A stretch of 9,919 nucleotides of DNA from Oscillospiraceae bacterium (GTDB lineage Bacteria > Bacillota > Clostridia > Oscillospirales > Acutalibacteraceae). The DNA lies in contig DNIP01000142.1 of assembly GCA_003499325.1 (NCBI GenBank), positions 1 to 9,919 of the forward strand, written 5' to 3'. The notes beneath the pieces are model-generated. The model was given only the letters and a program-made list of their open reading frames with translations, made no database searches and had not been told where the DNA came from. Position numbers and translations under genes: made by a program. This document shows positions 1-6,974 of the stretch, piece after piece (position 1 is the first letter of the stretch; each line of letters opens with the position of its first letter).

Positions 1-21
1 CATGGCTTTTTCTACAGACTG

Positions 22-58
22 AGAGGCTGCGGTTTGCAGCCTCTTTGATGTTGTTTTT
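22..58 (+). terminator. Rho-independent terminator of an upstream plus-strand gene
   Basis: A 9-bp stem (22-30 with 36-44; core GAGGCTGC/GCAGCCTC) closes a GGTTT loop and is followed on the plus strand by a T-rich tail ending in TTTTT (54-58). On the minus strand the stem is not followed by a T run. It therefore best serves a plus-strand gene lying left of the window, possibly one ending at the TGA at 20-22. Its tail overlaps the stop codon of the convergent minus-strand gene. That gene has no other visible terminator, so the hairpin may also slow minus-strand transcription. Confidence 0.7.
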
Positions 59-2270
59 ACGCGATCTCTTCTGTCTTGTAGATGAACTTGACCTCGCCGT
101 CCATTTCATCGGTCAAACCGGAGTAGGACTTGTAGTGCGCGGCGACATCGGTGGTCGCCTTTAAGCGGGTGGCGATCTTGCCAAGATCGCTGTCCTTGAG
201 CGAGGTGATCTTGCTGATGCCTTCGGCGTTGAAGGTTTGCAGACCTTCGTTGAGCGTCATTGCACCGTCACGCAGCAGGGTCACGCCTTCGGTCAGAGCG
301 GGTACGCCGTCCTTGAGGGTGAGGATTCCGTCGGTCAACTGCGAAGCGCCCTCGCTGAGCGACTGTGTGCCCGAGTGGAGCTGTGAAGCGCCCGCGCTGA
401 GATCGGCGGCTCCGACGCGGAGAGTGGAGGTACCGCTGCGGAGCTGTGACGCGCCGCCTGTTGCCGCGCCTACACCGTTGGTGTAATCCTTCAAGCCTGA
501 GTTGAAGGTGCCGTAGCTGTCGAGCTGTGCTTTGAGCGCGAGGATCTTCTCTCTGCCTGCCTTGGCGCTTGCGAGCGCGTCGGCAATTGCCTTCTGTACC
601 TTGTCGCTCTGCATATTTTCGTCAATCAGCGCCGCGATTTTTGCGTCAACATTGGAGGTGATGGTCGCCTGTACCTCGTCGCTCTGCATATTTTGATCGG
701 TGAGGGAGGCAATGGTATTCCGGACGTTCTCGGAATTCATCTGGTCTTCGATCGCGCCTGCGATTTGTGCCTGCGTCGCTTCATCGACCAAGCCTGCGGC
801 GACTGCCGCGTTGTACTCGTCCACGCTGTAGCCCATGTTGCCGATCACAGCGGCGGTGACCTGATCATGCACGCCTGCGGTGACCTGCGCTTCCACATTT
901 TCTCTGACGGCGGCGGAGACAGCGGCGGTGACGGCGTCACGGTTCGCTTCCACTGCCGCGGTGACCTCTTCCTTTGCGGCGGCGGTTGCCTGCGCCTTGA
1001 TGTTATCATCGGAGAGGTTTTCTGCGAGCTGATCGAGTATGGCGGCGTAATTATCCTTGGTCAACTCGGGGACGTCCAGTCCCGCGTTCTGTAAAGAGGT
1101 GCGCGCGGTGGAGAGCAGTGCGGAGAAGGTGGCGTTGCTGCCGTCGGTCAGCTTGGAGCTGTTGAGGTCGAGGGTGTTCAGACCGCTGTACAGACTGAGC
1201 GCGCCGTTGTCCAGCGTGATGCTGCCCGCACTCAGGGTCGCCGCGCCGTTGTCCAGCGCGCCTGCGCCATCGTTGACCTGCTTTGCGCCGTCGGTGAGCT
1301 GTACGGAGCCGTCATAGAGCGCGTCAACGCCCGAGGTCAGTGTGCCGGAGCTTTCGAGCAGGGTGTTCAGACCGCTGTACAGCTGAGAGGAGCCGTCGAT
1401 CAACGCCGACATGGCGGAGTCGAGCTTGTCGAGAGAGGCGTTCAGCTCCTTGACGCTGTCAATCTTATCTGTGCCGAGCTTGTCGAACAGACCGTTGGCG
1501 GCGATGGTGACGGTGGTGCCCAGCTTGAAGTTATCGGTATGGGCGGTGATCTCAAAATAATCGGGGATCTCAGCTGTGTCGCGGCTCAGTCCCAGATCAT
1601 GCTGTAAGCCGGGGAACGCGATACCGGCAACGATGATGCGGTCACCGTCGGAAACGACCTTGCCGTTGGTGACTTTAACGTCGCTGAAAGAAGCGCTGTC
1701 AAGGAACAGTCCCGACAGCATGAAGAACGGCACATAGATGCGCTCCTTTTTGCCGTCGATCTCGACGTTCTCATACTGATTGTTGGTGTAGTCAAAGCGG
1801 ATGGTGACGTCGCCGCTCTTTCCGGCGATCTGATCGGGCGTGACGACCTTGCCGTCGAGGGTGTAGGTCAGGGAAAGATCGACAGGCAGTTTTTCGGTGC
1901 CCTTGCCCTGAATATAGAGATCCTCGCCGTTCGTCTGCCAGACGCGCATATTGTCGCTGTCCATCGTAAAGGAGGCGTCGGTTTTGACGTTTTCGATATC
2001 GCCGAGGGCGGCGACGTCCTTGATGACGTCGGTTTTGTTGTTGTTCTTGATCCAGTCGCTGACGATGATCTTGTCAACGGTGCCGTCTGCCTTTGCCATG
2101 ACATAGACGGTCTCATCCTTAAAGAGCGGCGCTTCGTCGGCGGTAGCCTTGTCGTCGTCGGATTTGAGGCTGACGCCCTTGAGCGACAGGGCGAATACGC
2201 CCATCAGCGAGGTAGACAGAGCAATCGCCAAGCAAAGGATGATGCTCATCAGTTTGATCAGTCTTTTCAT
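57..2270 (-). CDS. Secreted YhgE/Pip-like heptad-repeat protein, probable partner of the MMPL exporter
   Basis: A 737-residue protein starting at ATG 2268-2270, with AAGGAG (2278-2283) seven bases upstream. A short basic start and hydrophobic stretch (about residues 4-28) look like a signal peptide or N-terminal anchor. Residues about 40-270 form a non-repetitive, probably beta-rich domain. Residues 290-366 are about eleven L-x-x-G-x-x-x heptads such as LTDGAKQ. Residues about 370-590 are rich in Ala, Val, Glu and Gln and look helical. Residues 593-676 are a second bank of about twelve L-x-x-G heptads. The heptads resemble the glycine repeats of the YhgE/Pip family, but I see no C-terminal membrane domain or LPxTG signal. 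It follows the exporter gene after 38 bp, so co-transcription is very likely. Known: long coiled coils project from some MMPL-type exporters. Inferred: this protein supplies such an element. It could instead be an adhesin or wall-associated protein. Confidence 0.75.
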   Translation of the reverse strand: MKRLIKLMSIILCLAIALSTSLMGVFALSLKGVSLKSDDDKATADEAPLFKDETVYVMAKADGTVDKIIVSDWIKNNNKTDVIKDVAALGDIENVKTDASFTMDSDNMRVWQTNGEDLYIQGKGTEKLPVDLSLTYTLDGKVVTPDQIAGKSGDVTIRFDYTNNQYENVEIDGKKERIYVPFFMLSGLFLDSASFSDVKVTNGKVVSDGDRIIVAGIAFPGLQHDLGLSRDTAEIPDYFEITAHTDNFKLGTTVTIAANGLFDKLGTDKIDSVKELNASLDKLDSAMSALIDGSSQLYSGLNTLLESSGTLTSGVDALYDGSVQLTDGAKQVNDGAGALDNGAATLSAGSITLDNGALSLYSGLNTLDLNSSKLTDGSNATFSALLSTARTSLQNAGLDVPELTKDNYAAILDQLAENLSDDNIKAQATAAAKEEVTAAVEANRDAVTAAVSAAVRENVEAQVTAGVHDQVTAAVIGNMGYSVDEYNAAVAAGLVDEATQAQIAGAIEDQMNSENVRNTIASLTDQNMQSDEVQATITSNVDAKIAALIDENMQSDKVQKAIADALASAKAGREKILALKAQLDSYGTFNSGLKDYTNGVGAATGGASQLRSGTSTLRVGAADLSAGASQLHSGTQSLSEGASQLTDGILTLKDGVPALTEGVTLLRDGAMTLNEGLQTFNAEGISKITSLKDSDLGKIATRLKATTDVAAHYKSYSGLTDEMDGEVKFIYKTEEIA
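594..694. repeat. Direct repeat with 75-bp period inside the heptad-protein gene
   Basis: Positions 594-619 and 669-694 match at 25 of 26 bases; the spacing of 75 bp is 25 codons, so the reading frame is kept. In the minus-strand protein these encode two copies of a segment reading NMQSDxVQ in the helical central region (around residues 526 and 551). This looks like an in-frame internal duplication. Confidence 0.7.
1171..1382. repeat. Exact 23-bp direct repeat inside the first heptad bank
   Basis: The same 23 bases occur at 1171-1193 and 1360-1382. The offset is 189 bp, which is 63 codons or exactly nine heptads. Both copies encode LYSGLNTL on the minus strand. The phase match suggests that the bank grew, and may still change, by in-register duplication. 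Confidence 0.7.
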
Positions 2271-2308
2271 AATAACTCTCCTTTTCTATATAAAATCGAT
2301 TCGTTCGA

Positions 2309-4387
2309 TCAATGTTTCTTGACGCATTTGCGCATGCCCATAGTGGTGCAGCAGATGAGCTTGTCGCAGAGCAGCAGCAGTGCCGGCAGGATAAAGATGA
2401 CCATCAGCATACTGATCACGGCGCCGCGTGAGAGCAGCATACACATCGAGCTGATGATATCGATGTCGGAGTAGACCGCAACGCCGAAGGTCGCCGCGAA
2501 CAAGCCGACTCCGCTGACGAGGATGGAGGGGATGGAAGCGGTGAGGGTGGTGCGCATGGCATCCTTTTTGTCCACGCCCGCGAGTCGCTCCGATTTGTAG
2601 CGCGTTGTCATCAGTATCGCGTAGTCAACGGTCGCGCCGAGCTGGATCGTGCTGATACAAATGGGTGCGATGAACGGCAGTGACTCACCGAAGTAGTGGG
2701 GCAGACCGAGATTGATGAAGATGGCAAGCTCGATGACCGAGATCAGGATGAACGGCAGGCTGATACTGCGTTCTACCAGCATGATGATGACGAAGATCGC
2801 GATGATCGAGATCAGGTTGACGACCTCAAAGTCGTGACCCGTGGTGTCGATCATATCCTTCATGCACGGTGCTTCGCCGATGAGCATTCCCTTGGGATCG
2901 TAACGGTGCAGGATCTCATTGAGGGAGTCGATCTGTGCGCCGACAGCGTCGCTCGCGCTGTGGTATTCGCTGTTGATGAGCAGCAGCTCATAGCGGTCAT
3001 TCTCCAATATATCCTTGATGCGGGAGGGCAGGATGTCTTCGGGAACGGTGGAACCGAGCAGGCTTTCGATACCCAGCACCTGCTTGACGCCGTCCACCTG
3101 TTCCATCTCGCCGATCATCTTCTTGACCTCTTTGTTATTGATGGAGCTGTCCATCAGTATCATATGGGTGGAGGAGATGTTGAAGTCCTCGCTGAGCTTG
3201 GTGTTCGCGATGACAAAATCCATATCCTTGGGCAGACAATCTGCCATATCGTAGTAAACCTCATTGTTGGTCTGAATATAGCCGTATAAAAACGGCGGAA
3301 TCAGCAGGAGGAAGATAATCAGGAATACGGGGAATATCTTGACAACACCGGCTGAGAGCTTCTTCATACTCGGGATTAATGAGCGGTGATTGAGCTTTGA
3401 CAGCGGCTTGTCGAGGATCAGGATCAGCGCCGGCAAGACCGTCAGACAGCCGATCACGCCGAAGAGTACGCCCTTTGCCATGACAATACCGAGGTCGCGG
3501 CCGAGCGTAAAGGTCATGAAGCACAGAGCGATGAAGCCCGCGATTGTGGTGACGGAGGAGCCGACAACGGAAAGGAAGGTTTGGTGGATCGCAACCGCCA
3601 TCGCCTCTTTGTTATCGCTGTAAATCTGTTTTTGTTCGTTATAGCTGTGCCACAGGAAGATGCTGTAGTCCATCGTGACGGCAAGCTGTAAGACGGCGGA
3701 CAGCGCCTTGGTGATGTAGGAGATCTCGCCGAGGAAGAAGTTGGTGCCGAGATTGAGCACGATCATCATGCCGATGGAGGCGAGGAACACCACCGGGATC
3801 AGCCAGTTATCCAGCAGGATGATCATCGCGATCAGCGCGAGGATGACGGCGATGCCGACATAGATGGGCTCTTCTTTCTCACACAGGTCTTTTAAATCGG
3901 TGACCAATGCCGAAAGACCGCAGACAAAGCACTTTTCGCCTGTGATGGAGCGGATCTCACGGATCGCGTCCATCGTCTCATCGGACGAGGTGGAGGTCTT
4001 GAAAAAGACCGCCATCACGGTGCTGTGGTCGGTGTTGAAGGCATTGTATACCTTTTCGGGCAGGAATTCCTTGGGGACGGAAATGTCCGCAAGGTTGTTG
4101 TACCACAACACGCTGTCGACCTGCTCGACCTGCTCGACCTTCTCCTTGAGCGCGGCAACGTCCTTGTCGGGCATATCCTCCAGGATAATGAACGAGAACG
4201 CGCCCTTGCCGAACTCATCCATCAGGATGTTCTGACCCTTGACGGTGTCCATGCTCTCGGGCAGATAGGTAAGCATATCATAATTGATGCGCGTATTGAC
4301 CATAAAGATGAACGACGGGATCATCAGCACCAGCGTCAGCAATACGATCGGTACGCGCAGCTTTACAATCGCTTTGGATAATTTCAT
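2309..4387 (-). CDS. MMPL/RND-family exporter
   Basis: A 692-residue inner-membrane transporter with the two-fold RND plan: one transmembrane helix (about 10-30), an extracytoplasmic domain (about 31-175), helices from about 177, then a second helix (about 345-367), a second outside domain (about 370-520), and a final helix group to about 680. Each half carries the Asp-Tyr pair that forms the proton relay of MmpL-type pumps: TMDYSIFL (D240, Y241) and TVDYAILM (D588, Y589). The start is ATG 4385-4387 with AAGGTG (4394-4399) five bases upstream. The family exports lipids, drugs or surface compounds by proton-motive force; the substrate cannot be read from the sequence. A TetR regulator lies upstream, with a candidate operator between them, and the heptad protein follows 38 bp downstream. 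Confidence 0.9.
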   Translation of the reverse strand: MKLSKAIVKLRVPIVLLTLVLMIPSFIFMVNTRINYDMLTYLPESMDTVKGQNILMDEFGKGAFSFIILEDMPDKDVAALKEKVEQVEQVDSVLWYNNLADISVPKEFLPEKVYNAFNTDHSTVMAVFFKTSTSSDETMDAIREIRSITGEKCFVCGLSALVTDLKDLCEKEEPIYVGIAVILALIAMIILLDNWLIPVVFLASIGMMIVLNLGTNFFLGEISYITKALSAVLQLAVTMDYSIFLWHSYNEQKQIYSDNKEAMAVAIHQTFLSVVGSSVTTIAGFIALCFMTFTLGRDLGIVMAKGVLFGVIGCLTVLPALILILDKPLSKLNHRSLIPSMKKLSAGVVKIFPVFLIIFLLLIPPFLYGYIQTNNEVYYDMADCLPKDMDFVIANTKLSEDFNISSTHMILMDSSINNKEVKKMIGEMEQVDGVKQVLGIESLLGSTVPEDILPSRIKDILENDRYELLLINSEYHSASDAVGAQIDSLNEILHRYDPKGMLIGEAPCMKDMIDTTGHDFEVVNLISIIAIFVIIMLVERSISLPFILISVIELAIFINLGLPHYFGESLPFIAPICISTIQLGATVDYAILMTTRYKSERLAGVDKKDAMRTTLTASIPSILVSGVGLFAATFGVAVYSDIDIISSMCMLLSRGAVISMLMVIFILPALLLLCDKLICCTTMGMRKCVKKH

Positions 4388-4413
4388 TCTTTCACCTTCG
4401 ATGTTCTTTAATA

Positions 4414-4456
4414 CTTATATAAAATACTATAAAAGAAGAATAATTACCATTCGCAA
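4414..4456 (-). promoter_or_regulatory. Possible promoter region of the exporter operon
   Basis: The TetR gene ends in a terminator, so the exporter needs its own promoter. The minus strand of this AT-rich stretch has TATAGT (4426-4431) with TTGCGA (4451-4456) 19 bases upstream, and a second -10-like TATAAG (4414-4419). Neither pair is close to consensus, so the exact promoter is uncertain. Confidence 0.35.
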
Positions 4457-4465
4457 AGATTTTTT

Positions 4466-4486
4466 CGTGCCCAATTTTTGGACACG
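4466..4486. promoter_or_regulatory. Candidate TetR-family operator (palindrome)
   Basis: An inverted repeat with two 9-bp arms around a 3-bp centre: CGTGCCCAA (4466-4474) and TTGGACACG (4478-4486). Eight of nine positions pair. It lies between the TetR terminator and the exporter start, about 80 bp before the exporter ATG and just upstream of the possible promoter. Its size and symmetry fit a site for a TetR dimer. I do not see a second copy in front of the TetR gene. Binding is inferred. Confidence 0.55.
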
Positions 4487-4501
4487 TCAACGCTTTTGCA
4501 C

Positions 4502-4530
4502 AAAAAACAACTCCCTGAAAAAGGGAGTTG
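4502..4530 (-). terminator. Rho-independent terminator of the TetR gene
   Basis: On the minus strand an 8-bp stem, CAACTCCC (4523-4530) with GGGAGTTG (4508-4515), closes a 7-base loop and runs straight into TTTTTT (4502-4507). It begins 11 bases after the TetR stop codon and separates that gene from the exporter operon. Confidence 0.9.
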
Positions 4531-4541
4531 AAAAGCAGTGT

Positions 4542-5087
4542 TTATTTGATGAAGTCGGTCGGGAGCATCTTCCGTCGCAGATCGAGCAGCTTTTTGAAGG
4601 AATCGGAGTAATCATCCCTCATGCCCTTGTCGCACCAGTCGGCGATAATGCCGAAGCTGACGCACTTGTAGTATTCGATCAACAGCTCCCGTTCCTCGTC
4701 ATTGAAGGCGTCCTTCGGGATCGCGATGTCAAAGTATTCGGCGACCACCTCGCGGCAGACCTTCATCAGGCAGCGCTCATAGATATAGCGGTGGGACGAG
4801 TTATAGATATGTCCTGCGGCGCGTTTGTTTTGCAGGACGAACTGTGCAGCGACATTGACACACTCCTCAAGCGAGTCGATCGAGGGATAGGTTTTAATCA
4901 TCCTTTCGGCGCTGTCCATCAGCATTTCTTCGACCAGCGCGGGCAGGTCGGAGTAGTGGTAATAAAAGGTGTTGCGCGAAATACCGCAGTCGGATGTAAT
5001 ATCCTTGATGGTGATACGGTCGATGGGCTTGCTGTCGAGCAGCTTGGTAAAGGATGCTTGAATGGCTTTTTGTGTTAACTGTGACAT
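4542..5087 (-). CDS. TetR/AcrR-family transcriptional regulator
   Basis: A 181-residue DNA-binding protein. The N-terminal helix-turn-helix is clear at about residues 23-48: ITIKDITSDCGISRNTFYYH followed by YSDLPALVEEM, the usual TetR signature. The C-terminal part, with FGIIADWCDKGM near residue 150, resembles the DhaS-like TetR group with a TetR_C_8/33-type ligand domain. The start is ATG 5085-5087 with AGAGG five bases upstream. It has its own promoter and terminator and sits directly before the exporter operon, so it is most likely the local repressor of that operon, released by an exporter substrate. The ligand is unknown. Confidence 0.9.
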   Translation of the reverse strand: MSQLTQKAIQASFTKLLDSKPIDRITIKDITSDCGISRNTFYYHYSDLPALVEEMLMDSAERMIKTYPSIDSLEECVNVAAQFVLQNKRAAGHIYNSSHRYIYERCLMKVCREVVAEYFDIAIPKDAFNDEERELLIEYYKCVSFGIIADWCDKGMRDDYSDSFKKLLDLRRKMLPTDFIK

Positions 5088-5141
5088 AAGTACCTCTGCA
5101 TGGGGATAATTTCAGCCGTAACGGGCGGATCGTTCCCTGTC

Positions 5142-5170
5142 ATTATACGATGAACACAGGAAAGAAGCAA
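5142..5170 (-). promoter_or_regulatory. Sigma-A-type promoter of the TetR gene
   Basis: On the minus strand a perfect TATAAT (5142-5147) lies 17 bases downstream of TTGCTT (5165-5170). Transcription would start near 5135, giving a leader of about 48 bases before the ATG. Confidence 0.6.
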
Positions 5171-5199
5171 GGTTTTTTATTAACTATTTAGGATAAAGC

Positions 5200-5244
5200 A
5201 AACAGATAACGGCGGCACCCATTGAGTGTCGCCGTTATCTGTTT
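5200..5244 (-). terminator. Long inverted repeat, probable terminator of the VTC/DUF4956 unit
   Basis: AAACAGATAACGGCG (5200-5214) and its exact complement (5230-5244) form a 15-bp stem, with four more inner pairs possible including one G-T wobble. It lies 68 bases past the DUF4956 stop codon. On the minus strand it is followed by GCTTTATCC and its own arm ends in TGTTT, so the T tract is only moderate. It also sits upstream of the TetR promoter and may insulate the two units. Confidence 0.6.
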
Positions 5245-5312
5245 GGATATATCGTAAGAGGAGTAGATGGTTAATGATAATATCCGTATATTTTTGGGAA
5301 AGAAAACAATTG

Positions 5313-5978
5313 TTACAGCTCGGTCTCGTTCTTGGCTCTGCCGCAGGATACGGGCAGGTTGCCGTTTCTGGCGCGGATCGCGTCGATGAACGCCTTCTCG
5401 TTCTTATCCTTTTTCATGGAGATATGGTATCTGAGCTCATAGACGCTGCCCATCTGGACGGTCTTGACGGTGATGACCTCGTTTTTGGTGGTGAATTCCT
5501 TGAAGATGTCGTCGAAGAGTCCCTCATAATCGAGGTTCTCGGGGATCTCGATGCGCAGTTCCTTTTTAGCGGTGTTGCCGAAGGGAGTGGCAAAGAGAAC
5601 CAGCCATACGATGCACACGACCGCTGCCGCGAATACCGCGAAGGTGACGTAACCGCCGCCGCATGCCAGACCGATCGCCATAGAGAGCATGATCGCGAGC
5701 AGCTCGCGTGAGGAGCCGGGCTGAGAGCGGAAGCGTACCAGTGAGAATACGCCGAGTACCGCAATGCCCGCGCCTGCGGACAGGCCGTTGACCATCATGA
5801 TCAGCATGGCAACGATCGCGGGGATGATGGTGAGTGTGACGGCAAAGCTCTTGGAGCAATAGCTCTTAAAGCGGTAAACGTAGGATGAGATGAAGCCGAG
5901 CACAAGCGCTGTGCCTGCTGCAATGAGTCCCTGTACCAGGGTGATGTTGTCGCCGGTAAAAATCGTGTTGAATGTCAT
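5313..5978 (-). CDS. DUF4956 membrane protein
   Basis: A 221-residue protein with four or five membrane helices (about 10-33, 44-64, 67-82, 92-111 and 112-133) and a soluble C-terminal domain of about 85 residues, probably cytoplasmic. The conserved-looking stretch SLVRFRSQPGSSRELLAIML, followed by a glycine-rich helix AIGLACGGGY, matches what I know of DUF4956. The arrangement recalls MgtC-type membrane proteins, but that link is inference. The start is ATG 5976-5978 with AAGGAGG (5987-5993) eight bases upstream. It lies 127 bp downstream of the VTC gene on the same strand. The two families are commonly neighbours in bacteria, sometimes with CotH-like proteins, which are absent here. No biochemical function is established to my knowledge; a membrane partner for the VTC enzyme is the obvious idea. 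Confidence 0.8.
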   Translation of the reverse strand: MTFNTIFTGDNITLVQGLIAAGTALVLGFISSYVYRFKSYCSKSFAVTLTIIPAIVAMLIMMVNGLSAGAGIAVLGVFSLVRFRSQPGSSRELLAIMLSMAIGLACGGGYVTFAVFAAAVVCIVWLVLFATPFGNTAKKELRIEIPENLDYEGLFDDIFKEFTTKNEVITVKTVQMGSVYELRYHISMKKDKNEKAFIDAIRARNGNLPVSCGRAKNETEL

Positions 5979-6010
5979 AATCTGTTCCTCCTTTGAGTAT
6001 ATCCATTTTT

Positions 6011-6037
6011 TTAGTGATCAGTGGTTAGTGATCCGTG
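6011..6037. repeat. Short tandem direct repeat between VTC and DUF4956 genes
   Basis: TTAGTGATCAGTG (6011-6023) and TTAGTGATCCGTG (6025-6037) differ at one base and have a 14-bp period. The surrounding 127-bp gap also has a weak 5-bp hairpin (6062-6066 with 6073-6077) but no clear promoter or terminator, so read-through from the VTC gene is likely. Confidence 0.5.
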
Positions 6038-6105
6038 TTTATCGGTTGTCGTAACGTCGCATGGGTTTTACTACCCACAATGACATTTTATATTGATTGA
6101 AGGTA

Positions 6106-6813
6106 TCAGAAGCCTGACGCCATCTTGAGCTTTTGCTGAACGTGGGCGGTGCCGAATTTGGAGAAGCTGTGGGAGAAGATGCCTCTCTCGCTGAGCGCGT
6201 GAGCCAGCCATAAGGGCATTGCGCCGGGGATCTTGATCTCCATCAGGTAGGTGTCCTTGTCGAGCACCTTGTGACCGTCCGACTGGCTCTCGAGTCGGGT
6301 GTCGTCATAGCGCGAGGTGATGTCGCGGTCGAAGGTGATCCTCAGATCGGGATTATCCTTGCCTGCCCATGCCACGCGGCGGTAGCTGATGAATGCCTTG
6401 GGGCTCAGGCAGTAGCGGTGCATCATGTAGTCGATCTCAACGGGGATGTTGCCCTCGAGGTGGGAGGGGAGCTTGCCGCTCTCGATGTATTCGTATGCTT
6501 CACTGAGCGTCATGGAGATACGGCGCTTGTAGACGATGCCGCGGTATTTCTTCTTGATCTCAAAGAACACGGTGCTGTCATTCTCGGGTGTGCCGTAGGA
6601 GCGCAGGCGGAGCTTTTCTTTGTAGGTCGGCTTTTTCAGCGAGGTCTCGATCAGCTCGTCGTCGGCGTTATCGAAGTAGATGTTGCGGATCTCGGTCTCG
6701 CCGTATTTGTCGATCTCCATATAGGGGGTGATCGCCTCGATCAGGGATTCATACTGCTCCTTGGTGAGCAGGTATTTCTTTTCAACTCGTTTGAAGATAT
6801 AAGTAAAAGCCAT
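6106..6813 (-). CDS. VTC-domain protein (polyphosphate polymerase-like)
   Basis: A 235-residue soluble protein that is almost entirely a VTC domain, the triphosphate-tunnel fold of yeast Vtc4, which makes polyphosphate from ATP. Tunnel-type residues are visible in order: EKKYLL (11-16), KLRLRSYG (67-74), FFEIKKK (83-89), YKRRI (95-99), LMEIKIPG (190-197, with E192) and SKF with K219. I chose ATG 6811-6813 because AAGGAG (6821-6826) is seven bases upstream and the domain starts there. An in-frame ATG at 6912 would add 33 residues, but that stretch overlaps the ribosome binding site and the likely promoter. It has no membrane segment; the DUF4956 product downstream could anchor it. Polyphosphate synthesis is known for the fungal family and only inferred here; a different triphosphate reaction is possible. 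Confidence 0.85.
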   Translation of the reverse strand: MAFTYIFKRVEKKYLLTKEQYESLIEAITPYMEIDKYGETEIRNIYFDNADDELIETSLKKPTYKEKLRLRSYGTPENDSTVFFEIKKKYRGIVYKRRISMTLSEAYEYIESGKLPSHLEGNIPVEIDYMMHRYCLSPKAFISYRRVAWAGKDNPDLRITFDRDITSRYDDTRLESQSDGHKVLDKDTYLMEIKIPGAMPLWLAHALSERGIFSHSFSKFGTAHVQQKLKMASGF

Positions 6814-6864
6814 GGTGATTCTCCTTTCCTGTGGGCTGTTGTTGTTTGTTTTTCTGTTATGCCT

Positions 6865-6893
6865 ATAGTATACGGGCGCTTTGTGTGAGTAAA
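6865..6893 (-). promoter_or_regulatory. Probable promoter of the VTC/DUF4956 unit
   Basis: On the minus strand TTTACT (6888-6893) and TACTAT (6865-6870) are 17 bases apart; an overlapping TATACT (6867-6872) is an alternative -10. Both boxes match consensus at about four of six positions, so the promoter may need an activator. Confidence 0.45.
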
Positions 6894-6899
6894 TTGTTG

Positions 6900-6921
6900 G
6901 ATTTATGAACAAATTATGAAC
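6900..6921 (-). promoter_or_regulatory. Candidate Pho box (11-bp direct repeats) upstream of the VTC gene
   Basis: On the minus strand GTTCATAATTT (6911-6921) is followed directly by GTTCATAAATC (6900-6910): two 11-bp units identical at 9 of 11 bases, ending about 6 bases before the possible -35 box. Known: PhoB/PhoP response regulators bind 11-bp-spaced direct repeats, for example CTGTCAT units in E. coli and GTTCACC units in Streptomyces. The downstream gene is polyphosphate polymerase-like, which fits phosphate control. The assignment is inference from pattern and context. Confidence 0.5.
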
Positions 6922-6974
6922 GGAACGGGGAGTTTGTGTGAAGAATCGGTTATGAGCAAAGTTATTTTAAAAAT

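Noticed and set aside
2696..3289. 197-residue plus-strand open frame
   Set aside because: It lies fully inside the exporter gene on the other strand, is rich in Asp, His and Val as expected for an antisense shadow, and matches no family I know.
5136..5160. Possible TetR autoregulatory palindrome around the TetR -10 box
   Set aside because: Only 5-bp arms (CCTGT/ACAGG) with a 15-base gap, unlike the exporter palindrome.
6062..6077. Terminator between the VTC and DUF4956 genes
   Set aside because: The stem is only 5 bp and lacks a T tract on the minus strand.
6814..6912. 33-residue extension of the VTC protein
   Set aside because: It covers the ribosome binding site and probable promoter, and the domain begins right after ATG 6813.
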